NCBI GenBank assembly: GCA_963923035.1
Contig: CAWUKT010000030.1
Location: 1-64,000 of the forward strand
DNA length: 64,000 nucleotides
Direction: 5' to 3'
Source of the DNA: CAWUKT01 sp963923035
Lineage (GTDB): Bacteria; Bacteroidota; Bacteroidia; J057; JADKCL01
Shown: positions 33,938 through 42,983 of the stretch, piece by piece
Layout: the number at the start of each line of letters is the position of its first letter
Numbering within the stretch: the first letter of the stretch is position 1
Notes under the pieces: generated by a model
Seen by the model: only the letters and a program-made list of their open reading frames with translations
Told to the model about the DNA's origin: nothing
Databases searched by the model: none
Translations under genes and position numbers: made by a program

Positions 33938-34951
33938 ATGCAAAAAGTTACCGTCCTGGCCTACGCGGCCTCCGAAGCCCGCAGTGGGCTGACTTCGTTT
34001 TCCTATACCATCGACCGCCTGGAAGACCACGAGGTACTTCTGGAAACCAGCCATTGTGGGATTTGCCACAGCGATCTCCACCTGATCGACAACGATTGGC
34101 GGAGTTCGCAGTTTCCGTTGGTACCAGGGCACGAGGTGATTGGGGTGGTGAAGGAAAAAGGCCGGGCGGTCCACCGGCTCAATATTGGGGATGTGGTCGG
34201 AGTGGGCTGGCAAGCGGGGGCCTGTTTGGAATGCGATGAATGCGTGAGTGGCCAGGAAAACCTCTGTCGGGACAGTGTGGCGACGGCCGTCGGCCGTCAC
34301 GGGGGCTTCGGCGACCACCTTGCAGTGGACAGCCGATTTGCCTTCAAGATTCCGGACGGGATGGACCGCGCGGGGGCAGCCCCCCTGCTCTGCGGAGGCA
34401 TCACCGTGTATTCCCCGCTCCGCCGCTACGATGTGCGCCCCTGGCACAAGGTCGGCGTCGTCGGAATCGGAGGCCTCGGTCACCTGGGCCTGCAATTTGC
34501 GCGGGCCTTTGGCTGTGAAGTCACGGCCTTTTCCTCGACCTCGGCCAAGGAAGCCCAGGCCAAAGACCTGGGGGCCCACCACTTTGTGGCCACCCGGGAA
34601 GAGCGCTGGGACCGCAAAGTGCGTGGTTCGCTGGACTTCATTCTGGTAACCGCAACTGCCGACCTCGATTGGAAACCTTATGTCCGGGCCCTCCGGCCCA
34701 ATGGACGACTCTGCTTCGTGACAGGTGCCGCTTCAAGTATCGATGTACCAATCAGCCACGTGCTGGGCGGGCAAAAGAGCATTAGCGGAAGTGTGATTGG
34801 AGGCCGCGCTTTGATGCGGGAAATGCTGGCCCTCGCGGCGCGGCAGGGCGTCACGGCCCAGACCGAGGTCATGCCCATGACCGAAGTCAACGCGGCTTTG
34901 GACCGGGTTCGGAATAACCAGGCCCGGTACCGGGTGGTTCTGGAAGTCTAA
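33938..34951 (+). CDS. Zinc-dependent alcohol dehydrogenase (cinnamyl-alcohol / YahK type)
   Basis: 337 residues. Catalytic zinc site Cys40 (SHCGICHSD), His65-Glu66 (GHE); structural zinc Cys96, Cys99, Cys102 and Cys110 (CLECDECVSGQENLC); nucleotide motif GIGGLGHLGLQ. Such enzymes reduce a broad range of aldehydes with NADPH. Together with the adjacent MarR regulator this suggests an aldehyde or electrophile response unit. Immediately downstream is a terminator that belongs to the opposite strand. Confidence 0.93.
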   Translation: MQKVTVLAYAASEARSGLTSFSYTIDRLEDHEVLLETSHCGICHSDLHLIDNDWRSSQFPLVPGHEVIGVVKEKGRAVHRLNIGDVVGVGWQAGACLECDECVSGQENLCRDSVATAVGRHGGFGDHLAVDSRFAFKIPDGMDRAGAAPLLCGGITVYSPLRRYDVRPWHKVGVVGIGGLGHLGLQFARAFGCEVTAFSSTSAKEAQAKDLGAHHFVATREERWDRKVRGSLDFILVTATADLDWKPYVRALRPNGRLCFVTGAASSIDVPISHVLGGQKSISGSVIGGRALMREMLALAARQGVTAQTEVMPMTEVNAALDRVRNNQARYRVVLEV

Positions 34952-34954
34952 AAC

Positions 34955-34995
34955 CGATAAAAATAAAATCCCCACCTCCCGAAGAAGGCGGGGAT
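34955..34995 (-). terminator. Rho-independent terminator of the M43 protease gene
   Basis: On the minus strand ATCCCC-G-CCT ... AGG-T-GGGGAT (arms 34990-34995 with 34968-34973 and 34986-34988 with 34975-34977) followed by TTTATTTTTATC. It begins 19 bases after the protease stop codon. Confidence 0.8.
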
Positions 34996-35013
34996 CTATT
35001 AATCCATCTAAGA

Positions 35014-36471
35014 TTAATTGTTTTTGGTAATGCGGCGGGCCAACATGGTTTCGCCGTTGACAAGGCGCAGCATATAGCTTCCTTGAGCGAGGGCATTCAG
35101 ATCGAGCGCGATGCTGTTTCCGCCCCGCACAACATTGATGTTTTGCTGGAAGACCACCCGGCCCATCAGGTCAACCAATACGACCTGGGCCGTGCTTTCG
35201 TTCATGCTGTTGAACTGGATGTTGAGCAGGTTTTGGGTGGGGTTCGGGAAAACGATGAGGTCAGCAATCGGGGAATTGGCGACGACACGACGGGGTTTGC
35301 CGCCACCATTACCATTTCCGTTTCCATTGCCATTTCCGCCTCCGCCGCCACCGCCGCCGGAACCACCACCGCCATCGTTGCAAGTGATGCCCTGATCGGT
35401 GCATGCAGTGGAGGAAGCAAGGAGGACGCGACGCGGACTGTTGGCCATGACGGCCTTCATCCGGGCCTTCTGATCGTCGGTAAACAGTTCCATGCAAGCG
35501 TCATCGGTATAGTCCATGAAGTTCTCGACCTGGTCGGTAGAACCGCACTTGACGACGTTGGGGCAGCCATAGTTCGGGCTGTCGGAGGCAGGGGTATCGC
35601 CGCAGAAGTCATCTACGGTGCAGCCACCATCGCCCCAGATGTGGCGCAGGCCAAGCCAGTGGCCAATTTCATGGCTGAGCGTACGGCCATTGTCGTAGGC
35701 CGTGCTGCTCGCGACCGGGCTGGGCTGGCTGAGCGAGCCCACCGTCCGATGGTCGACAACGACACCATCGGTATTGGCAGCGCCACCGGAGGTGTTGAGG
35801 CCGGGCAGGCCGGAGTTGTCGGGGAACTGGGCGTACCCCAGCAGGCCACAATTCAGGGGCATGACCCAGATATTGCAGTAGCGGTCGGGATCCCAGCTGG
35901 TAGCGGGCTTGATGCCGCCTTCGATGTCATTGAGGTTGATGTTGAACCCGCGGCAGCGGCCATAGGGGGGATTTCCAAAGCCCGCGGCTCCACCGTCGAT
36001 GCGGTCGATGCCAGGCTCAGGCATGTCACAGCCATCGGGGGTAATCGTAGCCATGCAAAATTGGATTTCGGTGTTGGTCGCCTGACCAGAGCCCTGGCCG
36101 GCGTAGTCGGCATTGAGCTGGTTGAGCTGCGCATTGATGACGCTGGCAGACAGGTTCGCACCTGAACCTACGTTCTCACCGCCGTGGATGACGTGGAAAA
36201 CCACCGGGATCGTCTGAACCGCTTCGATCTTTCCAGAGGAGACTTGGGCCTTGTAGGTTTCTACCAGGGGCGCCAACCAATTTTCAAAGTCCATCAGACT
36301 TCCCATTTCGGGATTGGCAGCCCGCATCTCGTGTTCATGTTCGGCCGAATAGCAACGGCGTACATCAATGGGACCGTCTTGAGTGGCTGAATTGATTGTG
36401 CTTGATTGTTGAGCAATAGCGCTTGTGCTCCACCCCAATGCGAGGCAAAGCATCCATAAATAGTGCTTCAT
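35014..36471 (-). CDS. Secreted M43-family (pappalysin-like) metalloprotease with T9SS sorting domain
   Basis: 485 residues. Signal peptide MKHYLWMLCLALGWSTSAIA. Zinc motif HEIGHWLGLRH at 267-277 (His267, Glu268, His271, His277) and Met-turn region NFMDYTDDACMELFT downstream, as in metzincins of family M43 (ulilysin, cytophagalysin). Many Cys residues suggest disulfides. A Gly/Asn linker (residues ~365-385) separates the protease from the C-terminal T9SS sorting domain (VFPNPTQNLLNIQF ... GSYMLRLVNG). Predicted surface-attached or secreted endopeptidase. Confidence 0.94.
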   Translation of the reverse strand: MKHYLWMLCLALGWSTSAIAQQSSTINSATQDGPIDVRRCYSAEHEHEMRAANPEMGSLMDFENWLAPLVETYKAQVSSGKIEAVQTIPVVFHVIHGGENVGSGANLSASVINAQLNQLNADYAGQGSGQATNTEIQFCMATITPDGCDMPEPGIDRIDGGAAGFGNPPYGRCRGFNINLNDIEGGIKPATSWDPDRYCNIWVMPLNCGLLGYAQFPDNSGLPGLNTSGGAANTDGVVVDHRTVGSLSQPSPVASSTAYDNGRTLSHEIGHWLGLRHIWGDGGCTVDDFCGDTPASDSPNYGCPNVVKCGSTDQVENFMDYTDDACMELFTDDQKARMKAVMANSPRRVLLASSTACTDQGITCNDGGGGSGGGGGGGGNGNGNGNGNGGGKPRRVVANSPIADLIVFPNPTQNLLNIQFNSMNESTAQVVLVDLMGRVVFQQNINVVRGGNSIALDLNALAQGSYMLRLVNGETMLARRITKNN

Positions 36472-37108
36472 TTTACAAAGTTTAAATGTGTGTTTTAACT
36501 GCTTTTACAAAGTCTTGGCTCAATATCTTCATTCGCTTTATCCTCAACAATCAATATCCCGGCAAATCCTTACTTCCTGTCAGGGGATCAATCTTTCGTC
36601 CCGTCAGTTCCCATACCCAAAAAACTGGAGTTTAAACATAGGTCTTGGTTCTAATAACGTGGAAACAGGCACCAAACCTTACAACAGGAATGCCTCCAAT
36701 TTCAAACTTTGTGGCAAGAAAAGTTATACAAAACAGGTTGCCCCGCTCAACGAGCGGGGCAAGATCCTTTTTTACAACAAATTATTCGGAATCACTTATT
36801 CCCATATTGAAAGCCCTGAGATATACCATCGTCAAGGTCAAGCACTATTTACCTATTCCAGTTCAATGCTGGTGATGGGTTAATGGTAGCTTTTAGTACT
36901 TAAATATTCGTTTCTGCCGGATAGATATTTAACAATCTCAAGTACGTAAAAATACCATCTTGATTCAATGTGAAAGTAGGTTTTGATCTTGCAATCCTAA
37001 ATCAATTCGCCAACCCAAGCAGCCGCCTAATGGATGCTATTTTGTCCTTTTTTTGTTGACCAAGCATAAACAGAATTGCAGTTTCGGAAACTTTCTTACA
37101 CAAGTCCC
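36472..37108. other. AT-rich intergenic region with strong hairpin
   Basis: About 640 bases, markedly AT-richer than the surroundings, between two minus-strand genes. It contains a perfect 11-bp hairpin at 36738-36762. The open frame 36488-36883 shows no protein-like features. It must include the promoter of the protease gene. Confidence 0.5.
36738..36773 (+). terminator. Strong orphan terminator-like hairpin
   Basis: TTGCCCCGCTC (36738-36748) and GAGCGGGGCAA (36752-36762) pair perfectly around AAC, followed after GATCC by six T on the plus strand. No plus-strand gene leads into it. On the minus strand it could end the VWA-protein transcript, with a weaker T-run. Confidence 0.6.
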
Positions 37109-39418
37109 CTAGCCCGCCTTCAATTGTTGTTCCAACACATCCAAATAATCCTCCAATGCGACCTTCAATGTCGACAGGTCTTCATCGGTCGTGGCAGGGA
37201 ACAATTCCTTCAGTTGGTCCATACCGTCCTGCACGGCATCCCGCGCTCCGCCAATATCTCCCCGGTGGAACCGGTCGCCCATGACCTTCATCGATTGGTT
37301 CATGACCGCCACCGCATACATTTTCCGTTCATTCTCCTCCATCACCAATTCCGCCTGCCCTACCTGGTCCGTCCATTCTAATTTTGCTTCCACCACCTGT
37401 TCCACCAGTTCATTCCTTTTCAAATCCCGGTACCGCAGCTTGATGACGACCGGCCGCTCATACATTTCCGGCGTCGGGTTTTGGACCCGGAACCGCAAAA
37501 AAGCCAGTTGATCGGTTCCGGCCGCCAATTGTTTCAGTTTCAATTTGAGGCGACGGCCCTTCTTTTCCTGGACCTCGTAACCATACAACTGCTTGTATTC
37601 CAGGCCCTCGGGATAGGTGATTTCCATTTCGACATTGCGGGCGACAGGAAACAAGACCCGGGACAATTCATCCATAAAGGCAGATTGCAGGTCCGCCGCA
37701 TCGCCCACGTGTTGCAGGTGGCCGCCTCCCTGGGAAGCCAACAATTGGAGGAGGGCAAAATTATAGTCCTCGCCCACCCCCACGGTCGAACAATCAATTC
37801 CCTTGGCGGTATAGGGTTTCTGCGCTTCCACAATCTCTTTGGGGGGCGTCACGCCATAGCCATCCGACAGCAGGATCACCCGGTTGACGGCATTCCGGCT
37901 GAAGTGTCGGGCCACTTCCTTGTAGCCCGCCATCAGGCCCTTGTAAATATTGGTTCCTCCGCCCGCTTCCAGGGTTTGGATCACCCGGATGCAATGCTCC
38001 AAATCCAGCTTCTGGCTGGGGATGGGAACCTCTTCGAAGTCTTCAAAGGTGACCAGCGAGACCCGGTCTTCAGGCCGCAACTGTCCCAGGAAGGCTTCCA
38101 GCGACGTTTTCAGGTTGCCGATGCGCTCGTGGCCCGCCATGGAACCGCTCTTGTCGATGACGAAGGACAGGTTGAGGGGCGGGGCATGGGCAATGTCACC
38201 GCGTTCCGCGGTGGTCACGGCCAGTCGGAGGACAGCTTCCTTGGAATTGGGATTCAGAACGCCGGTGAACTCGGCCAGGGTCCGTACCATGTCGGCACCT
38301 TTGGGCCGTGCGTAGCTCCGCTCGAGGAAGCGCTGGAATTCGGTGACGATCAGTTCTTCGGGCTTGGGGATATACTGCTCGGGGAACTGGTATTTGGCTT
38401 TGGGGCGGTACAGCACCGATTTGTGGCTGTACCCAATGCCCCGGCGACGCCGGAAATCCAGGACATCCAGATCGGGTTCAAACCGGCCATGGATCATGTA
38501 CTGCTTGCCTTTCGGGATGAGGAAACGGACCTCGCCGTTGACATTGGTCCGGCTGCGGTACCATTTTTTCTCCCCCATCACCTCCAAAAAGACGGGCTCA
38601 TTCCGCCAGGTGCCATTAGAACCACCCCGGAGGATGACCGTGGCCAATACGCGGCCAGAGGTTCCTTTTTGCCCGTCAGGGAGCTCCTGAACAATGGTAT
38701 CGCGGACCATTTTTTCCTTGATGATGGTAGGTTCGTAGACCATGCGCGTGCGGGTCCGGTAACGCGGCACATCAGGCAGGTCCACATACTTGAAGCTCTC
38801 GATCCCGTCGATGTCAATCTCGTATTCCTGGCCCCGGGGCACCTTGAACCAGGCCTGGCCGGCCGTATTGGTTTTGCCGACAAAGGTCTTGCGGAGGGCG
38901 TAGCAGGTCAATTCCACCGGGTAATTGCCCAGCGGAGCCTTGTTCGGACGGTTGATTTTCAGTTGGACGACGCCCTTTTGTTCATCGGGTCGGGCCTCGA
39001 TCCGCGTATTCAGGGAGACTGTTTGCAGGTTCAATTGGCTCCGGTCCACCGGGGGCCGGGTCTCCCGCAAAAACCGGTCGTGGTGGTAGGTGATCGTCCG
39101 GCTCATCGTATAGGATTTCCCCGGCGGCACCTCAAATTGCCAGTAGAAATAATCCCTGACCTTCCCCACATTGATCTGCCAATACCGGCCTGAATTGAAC
39201 AAATGAACCAATTTGCCCTCCTCATCCGTGGCGAGACTGACCTTTTCCCGGGTCTTGGTTTCCACAAATTCGACCTCCTCCCCTTTCATGGGTTGCCCCT
39301 GGTTGTTTAGGAGCGTGAGGGTCAGTTCCACCTTGCCCGGGGCCGGAGTTTGGGCGCTTAGAGCAACAGGAATCCATAGGGTCATCAGGACCAACAGGGT
39401 TTGGACAATGGGTTTCAT
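37109..39418 (-). CDS. Secreted VWA-domain protein with N-terminal beta-sandwich repeats
   Basis: 769 residues. Signal peptide (MKPIVQTLLVLMTLWIPVALSAQ). Three carboxypeptidase-regulatory-like beta-sandwich segments at about 27-115, 145-235 and 255-340. Von Willebrand A domain at about 410-590 with an intact MIDAS motif D422-K-S424-G-S426, then a beta domain and a helical C-terminus. MIDAS-bearing VWA domains bind protein partners through a metal ion. No sorting domain is evident. Role unknown; extracytoplasmic adhesion or complex assembly is likely. Confidence 0.85.
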   Translation of the reverse strand: MKPIVQTLLVLMTLWIPVALSAQTPAPGKVELTLTLLNNQGQPMKGEEVEFVETKTREKVSLATDEEGKLVHLFNSGRYWQINVGKVRDYFYWQFEVPPGKSYTMSRTITYHHDRFLRETRPPVDRSQLNLQTVSLNTRIEARPDEQKGVVQLKINRPNKAPLGNYPVELTCYALRKTFVGKTNTAGQAWFKVPRGQEYEIDIDGIESFKYVDLPDVPRYRTRTRMVYEPTIIKEKMVRDTIVQELPDGQKGTSGRVLATVILRGGSNGTWRNEPVFLEVMGEKKWYRSRTNVNGEVRFLIPKGKQYMIHGRFEPDLDVLDFRRRRGIGYSHKSVLYRPKAKYQFPEQYIPKPEELIVTEFQRFLERSYARPKGADMVRTLAEFTGVLNPNSKEAVLRLAVTTAERGDIAHAPPLNLSFVIDKSGSMAGHERIGNLKTSLEAFLGQLRPEDRVSLVTFEDFEEVPIPSQKLDLEHCIRVIQTLEAGGGTNIYKGLMAGYKEVARHFSRNAVNRVILLSDGYGVTPPKEIVEAQKPYTAKGIDCSTVGVGEDYNFALLQLLASQGGGHLQHVGDAADLQSAFMDELSRVLFPVARNVEMEITYPEGLEYKQLYGYEVQEKKGRRLKLKLKQLAAGTDQLAFLRFRVQNPTPEMYERPVVIKLRYRDLKRNELVEQVVEAKLEWTDQVGQAELVMEENERKMYAVAVMNQSMKVMGDRFHRGDIGGARDAVQDGMDQLKELFPATTDEDLSTLKVALEDYLDVLEQQLKAG

Positions 39419-39498
39419 CGTTGGAGAGATTAGGTTATTGATGGGTGATCTGACCGATTCAATAGCCTAATGCTGGATGGGGAAAAGGTTACAACGGG

Positions 39499-40902
39499 TC
39501 AGGGGAACGTGACGGGGCGGAAAAAGAAATTTTTGCTGTGGATATCGTCCAGGAGGGTGCGTTCCTTGTACACATCCCTGTGGCCCCATACCCAAAGTTT
39601 GCCCCGGAGGGCGAATATGGCCGTGGCCCAGCCTTCGGTTTGGCGCTCGTCTTCGAATACCGGCGTGCTGCTTTTCTCCCGGAGCTTGCCGTTTTGGAGT
39701 TCCAGTTGGTGGAGTTGGCCTTGGTGGGGAAAAACAATGGCTGTCGGGGAGGAATGGCTGCGGAAAGTGCGTTGGTAGGTGCGGATGTCGTCAAATTCAA
39801 AGACCTCGATTTCGCCGTACTGGAGGTAGGCCCGGGGAGAAAAGGCGATCCCGTGGGTGACCAGCCAACCGTCGAAGACGTTGCGGTATTTGATGGTGAT
39901 CCGGTTGAACTCGTCGGAATCGGTATAGCTTTCCAGGCGGTAGGTGGCGCGGGCCACTTCGCCCATGAGCCAGGAACTGTCCTGGCCCCAGGACCGCCAA
40001 AGTATCCGGTATTCGCCTTCCAGGCCATTTCGTTCCCGCTTTTTCCGGTTTCCGCCCCATCCCTTCGTTTCCAATTCCTCTACTGCCTCCCAAAATCCGG
40101 GCACGTCCAGAAAACGGTGGTACTCGATCGCATCGGGGGTCCAATCCGAGGTGAGGAAAATCCCCTGGGCCGTCCCCTCCTTTTCTTCCGCAAAGGTCCC
40201 CATCCAAAAATCGCCCTGCCGCTGGATCGACAGCGGCCACTTTCCCGGCTCCAATTCCAGGGTCCGCTCCAGTCCCACCCAGCCATCCGGCTTCCAGTGC
40301 AACCATTTAACTGGGCCGTCTCGCTCTGCCATAATGATTTCGAAAACCTGCTCCTCTTCACTCCATCGGGCCTCATAGATCTGCGTCCGCCAGGCGAGCG
40401 GCACTTTCCAAACCGCCTTCTCCTGCGTGTCGGCGCGGATCCGCGTCAGGATCAAGTCATTTTTCCCCTCTCCCAAAATCCACAATTCCCGTCCCTGCAG
40501 CCGGGCGGCCCAAAAAGTGTGCTCGGGGGCTTCCCATTCCAACATCCGGAAGGATTCATCCCGGGCTTCCACCAACAGGTAATTCCCCTCCAAGCTCCCA
40601 ATCCAAAACAGGAACCAGGCGCTTTCCTCGGCGAAGAAGCTGTGGATCAGGTGGTAGTCTTCGGGCAAAGGGATGGCTTGGGAAGACTTTTCCTTGAAAT
40701 CCGAGTCAAAAAAAGTGAGAATGAATTTGCGCCGTTGATCCTGGCTGGTGGCGGGAAAATGCCCCAGGACGGGCTGGTCTGTCCCCAACAGATGCGCGGC
40801 TGCTTCGGAAGGCAGGTCCTCCGATCCCATGCGACGCGCCGGCATGAACTGGGCAGGCAGTTGGGTTCCCAAGAGGAAAATGCAAAGCAACAAGAGGCGC
40901 AT
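39499..40902 (-). CDS. Secreted protein of unknown function
   Basis: 467 residues. Short signal peptide MRLLLLCIFLLGTQLPAQ. The rest is rich in Trp and in strand-like segments with repeated short units (AWFLFWIGSLEGNYLLVEA, LWILGEGKNDLILTRI, FWMGTFAEEKEGTAQGIFL, LWVWGHRDVY), suggesting a beta-propeller-like fold, but no defined motif. Same strand as the VWA gene, 80 bases upstream of it; possibly co-transcribed. Confidence 0.7.
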   Translation of the reverse strand: MRLLLLCIFLLGTQLPAQFMPARRMGSEDLPSEAAAHLLGTDQPVLGHFPATSQDQRRKFILTFFDSDFKEKSSQAIPLPEDYHLIHSFFAEESAWFLFWIGSLEGNYLLVEARDESFRMLEWEAPEHTFWAARLQGRELWILGEGKNDLILTRIRADTQEKAVWKVPLAWRTQIYEARWSEEEQVFEIIMAERDGPVKWLHWKPDGWVGLERTLELEPGKWPLSIQRQGDFWMGTFAEEKEGTAQGIFLTSDWTPDAIEYHRFLDVPGFWEAVEELETKGWGGNRKKRERNGLEGEYRILWRSWGQDSSWLMGEVARATYRLESYTDSDEFNRITIKYRNVFDGWLVTHGIAFSPRAYLQYGEIEVFEFDDIRTYQRTFRSHSSPTAIVFPHQGQLHQLELQNGKLREKSSTPVFEDERQTEGWATAIFALRGKLWVWGHRDVYKERTLLDDIHSKNFFFRPVTFP

Positions 40903-40916
40903 ACTTCAAATATGCA

Positions 40917-41804
40917 CTATTTCGGGCGATTTGAGGGGGCGAAAGGAATCCCCTGAAAATTGGCCATGGGGACGGCGCCCACAAATTGGAAGCCGAGAGA
41001 AGGGTAAATCCGGTTCGTGGTATCGTTGGCGGCGTTGGTGAACAAGGCGAGGTACTGGTCGCCCTGGTCCATCCGTTCGCGGCACATCGCCGCGGTCAGG
41101 TTGGTGGCATAGCCCCGCCCCCGCTGCGCGTGGGGGGTATAGACCATCCCAATGACGACGCCGGTTGGCGTCGGGCGCAGGTACTGGGCCATGGCGACGG
41201 GAATGCCATCGGCTTCCCAAATCCGGTAGACATCGTGGGCGATCATCCGTCCGACCGCCTCGAACGAGGCGAAGGGAATCTGCAAGCCAACAAAGGCTTC
41301 CCCGGCAAATTTTTCGGCCCAAGCGGCGATGACGGCCTGGTCTGCCAGGGTTGCGGGACGCATATGTCCCCGCGCCGGGCGGGGCGGGATGAGCTGGTCG
41401 AGCCGATAGGCCCAGTTTTCCATCTCCACCGGAGCAAGGTGCCCGGGATTCCAGGCCTCGCTAAGGGCCTGTAAATCAGCCGCTGGGGCGAGTACTCTCC
41501 CCAGGTCTCCGATTTCGCGGGCGATGAAGGCCGCCAACGCGGCGGCACCTGGTTCCCGCTGAGCGGGATCAAGGACAAGACTGGCTGGTCCGGGCGGTTT
41601 CCACGTGACGAGGCCCACGGGGGTGCCCTCGTGTTCGGCCCCAAGTATATGGGGCCGGAAGTGATCGCCGGGCCGCTCCCGCTGGATGCGGGCCCAGGCA
41701 TGCAGCTCGCCCAAAGGGCGGTTGTGGAGGCCGGGCTGGTCGGTCAGAAACGGACCGGCCCATTTGAGCATGTCCTCTGCCGATTCAAATTGGATGATGT
41801 TCAT
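40917..41804 (-). CDS. GNAT family N-acetyltransferase, two-domain
   Basis: 295 residues. The C-terminal half (~150-285) has the GNAT acetyl-CoA loop VYTPHAQRGRGYATNLTAAM and the terminal NRIYPSLGFQFVG; the N-terminal half resembles a degenerate GNAT-like domain, as in FR47/YkkB-type proteins. Substrate unknown. Ends 14 bases before the upstream end of the secreted-protein gene on the same strand. Confidence 0.85.
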   Translation of the reverse strand: MNIIQFESAEDMLKWAGPFLTDQPGLHNRPLGELHAWARIQRERPGDHFRPHILGAEHEGTPVGLVTWKPPGPASLVLDPAQREPGAAALAAFIAREIGDLGRVLAPAADLQALSEAWNPGHLAPVEMENWAYRLDQLIPPRPARGHMRPATLADQAVIAAWAEKFAGEAFVGLQIPFASFEAVGRMIAHDVYRIWEADGIPVAMAQYLRPTPTGVVIGMVYTPHAQRGRGYATNLTAAMCRERMDQGDQYLALFTNAANDTTNRIYPSLGFQFVGAVPMANFQGIPFAPSNRPK

Positions 41805-41944
41805 GTTCGTTTGGTAGGTGGAGGCAAGTTACTCATTTTCCCTCTTCCCTCCCCTTTCTCTGGCTTTTCTCTCTCTTTTGTCTTTTCATCCCATTCAAAA
41901 TGCAGTCCACGGATTATTGGATAGAATTATCTGCTCTCAGGGCC

Positions 41945-41952
41945 TACTTTTG
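41945..41952 (+). promoter_or_regulatory. Bacteroidota-type -7 box
   Basis: TACTTTTG matches the TAnnTTTG -7 element of Bacteroidota promoters, 61 bases before the lipoprotein ATG. A TTG at 41917-41919 could be the -33 element, though the 25-base spacer is longer than usual. Confidence 0.4.
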
Positions 41953-42013
41953 TTCTGTTGTCTGGAATTATTTCCGTATCTTTTAGCATCACCAAGCGAA
42001 AAACCTAAATCTT

Positions 42014-42469
42014 ATGAAAAAAATCGCCATTAGCTGCTTTCCTCTGCTCTTCGTAGCGCTTCTTTTTTCCTGTAACAAGGAAGCGATCGATGTTCCTGCT
42101 GTTGACGACGTTCAATTGCGCTCGGGTTCCTGGATGGTTGACCATGTAGAAGTCAATTACTTCAGCGGTTCTACCCTGACCAGTTCGGATTATATTCCGT
42201 TTGGTGAAGGAACAGAAGGTGGTATCTGCATCTTCAAGTACGATACGGACAAGTGGACTATGGACGATAATGGAGAAGTCTTTGAATTCTCCTACCGCAT
42301 CGAAGACCGGGTCATTTACACCGCTGGCGGTGGTACCTGGGGCGTACGTGAACTCAACGAAGATCGCCTCGAAATGACTCTCCGGGGAGAAGAAACCAAC
42401 AATCCGTGTGATTTCAGCGCGGCCGGTTCGGTTTACTACCTGACGAAGGTCTCCCCTTCCAACCAATGA
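42014..42469 (+). CDS. Lipoprotein, lipocalin-like
   Basis: 151 residues. Lipoprotein signal ending at Cys20 (LLFSC). The mature part reads like a small beta-barrel of the lipocalin-like type found in Bacteroidota: SGSWMVDHVEVNYF near the start, then IFKYDTDKWTMDDNGE and LEMTLRGEE. Monocistronic, with a promoter-like box upstream and a clear terminator downstream. Ligand unknown. Confidence 0.75.
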   Translation: MKKIAISCFPLLFVALLFSCNKEAIDVPAVDDVQLRSGSWMVDHVEVNYFSGSTLTSSDYIPFGEGTEGGICIFKYDTDKWTMDDNGEVFEFSYRIEDRVIYTAGGGTWGVRELNEDRLEMTLRGEETNNPCDFSAAGSVYYLTKVSPSNQ

Positions 42470-42497
42470 TTTTACCGACACCCTTATAAAAAGCAAG

Positions 42498-42525
42498 GGC
42501 CGCTCCTTCGGGGGGCGGCCTTTTT
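42498..42525 (+). terminator. Rho-independent terminator of the lipoprotein gene
   Basis: GGCCGC (42498-42503) and GCGGCC (42515-42520) with a CC-TTCG-GG type tip, followed by TTTTT. It lies about 28 bases after the stop codon. Confidence 0.85.
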
Positions 42526-42580
42526 GCTGGGATACTTTTGCAGAAAAACTCTCTGCAATTGGCTTAGACAATTCTTTTGG

Positions 42581-42967
42581 TCAACTGGCCTGGGAAGTTT
42601 CCGATTGGGTTTCTTCGGGCGTTTCTTCCAACCAGTTGGGACCACATTTCTTTCCAAATTTCGAGCGGAACTTTTCCCTCTCTTCAGGGGTCATCTTGGC
42701 GTAGCGTTCCTCCCACCGCCGGCGCCATTGCTGGCGGCCTCCGTAGGGGCTTCTTCGGTAGCGGTGGCCTCCGCCGCCAAAGCGGCCGAAGAGGAGGCGG
42801 GACAGGGCGAGCAGTCCCAGGGCTTGGAGCCAGCTGATCGTGGACCATCCGAAGATGGCGGGGGCGAGCCAGTTCCAGAGTAACATCACGGCCAGTCCGC
42901 CGAGTGCGAGGGCACCGAGGAAAAAGAGGGTGAATTTGATGCCGCGTTTGATAAAATGCTTTTTCAT
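42581..42967 (-). CDS. Small membrane protein paired with ECF sigma factor
   Basis: 128 residues from the ATG at 42965-42967; the open frame upstream overlaps the sigma gene and is not conserved-looking. Two hydrophobic helices at about 10-31 and 39-58 (FTLFFLGALALGGLAVMLLWNW, STISWLQALGLLALSRLLF), then a Gly/Arg-rich stretch and a charged C-terminus (YAKMTPEEREKFRSKFG). It follows the sigma factor gene by 16 bases and is probably its operon partner; whether it is an anti-sigma factor is unclear. Confidence 0.7.
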   Translation of the reverse strand: MKKHFIKRGIKFTLFFLGALALGGLAVMLLWNWLAPAIFGWSTISWLQALGLLALSRLLFGRFGGGGHRYRRSPYGGRQQWRRRWEERYAKMTPEEREKFRSKFGKKCGPNWLEETPEETQSETSQAS

Positions 42968-42983
42968 TGTTGTGAATTCTAGG

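Noticed and set aside
35320..35375. Low-complexity repeat in the protease gene
   Set aside because: It encodes a Gly/Asn linker between protease and sorting domain, normal in secreted Bacteroidota proteins, not a mobile repeat or array.
36488..36883. Open frame in the AT-rich gap
   Set aside because: Runs through the perfect hairpin at 36738-36762 and has no protein-like composition.
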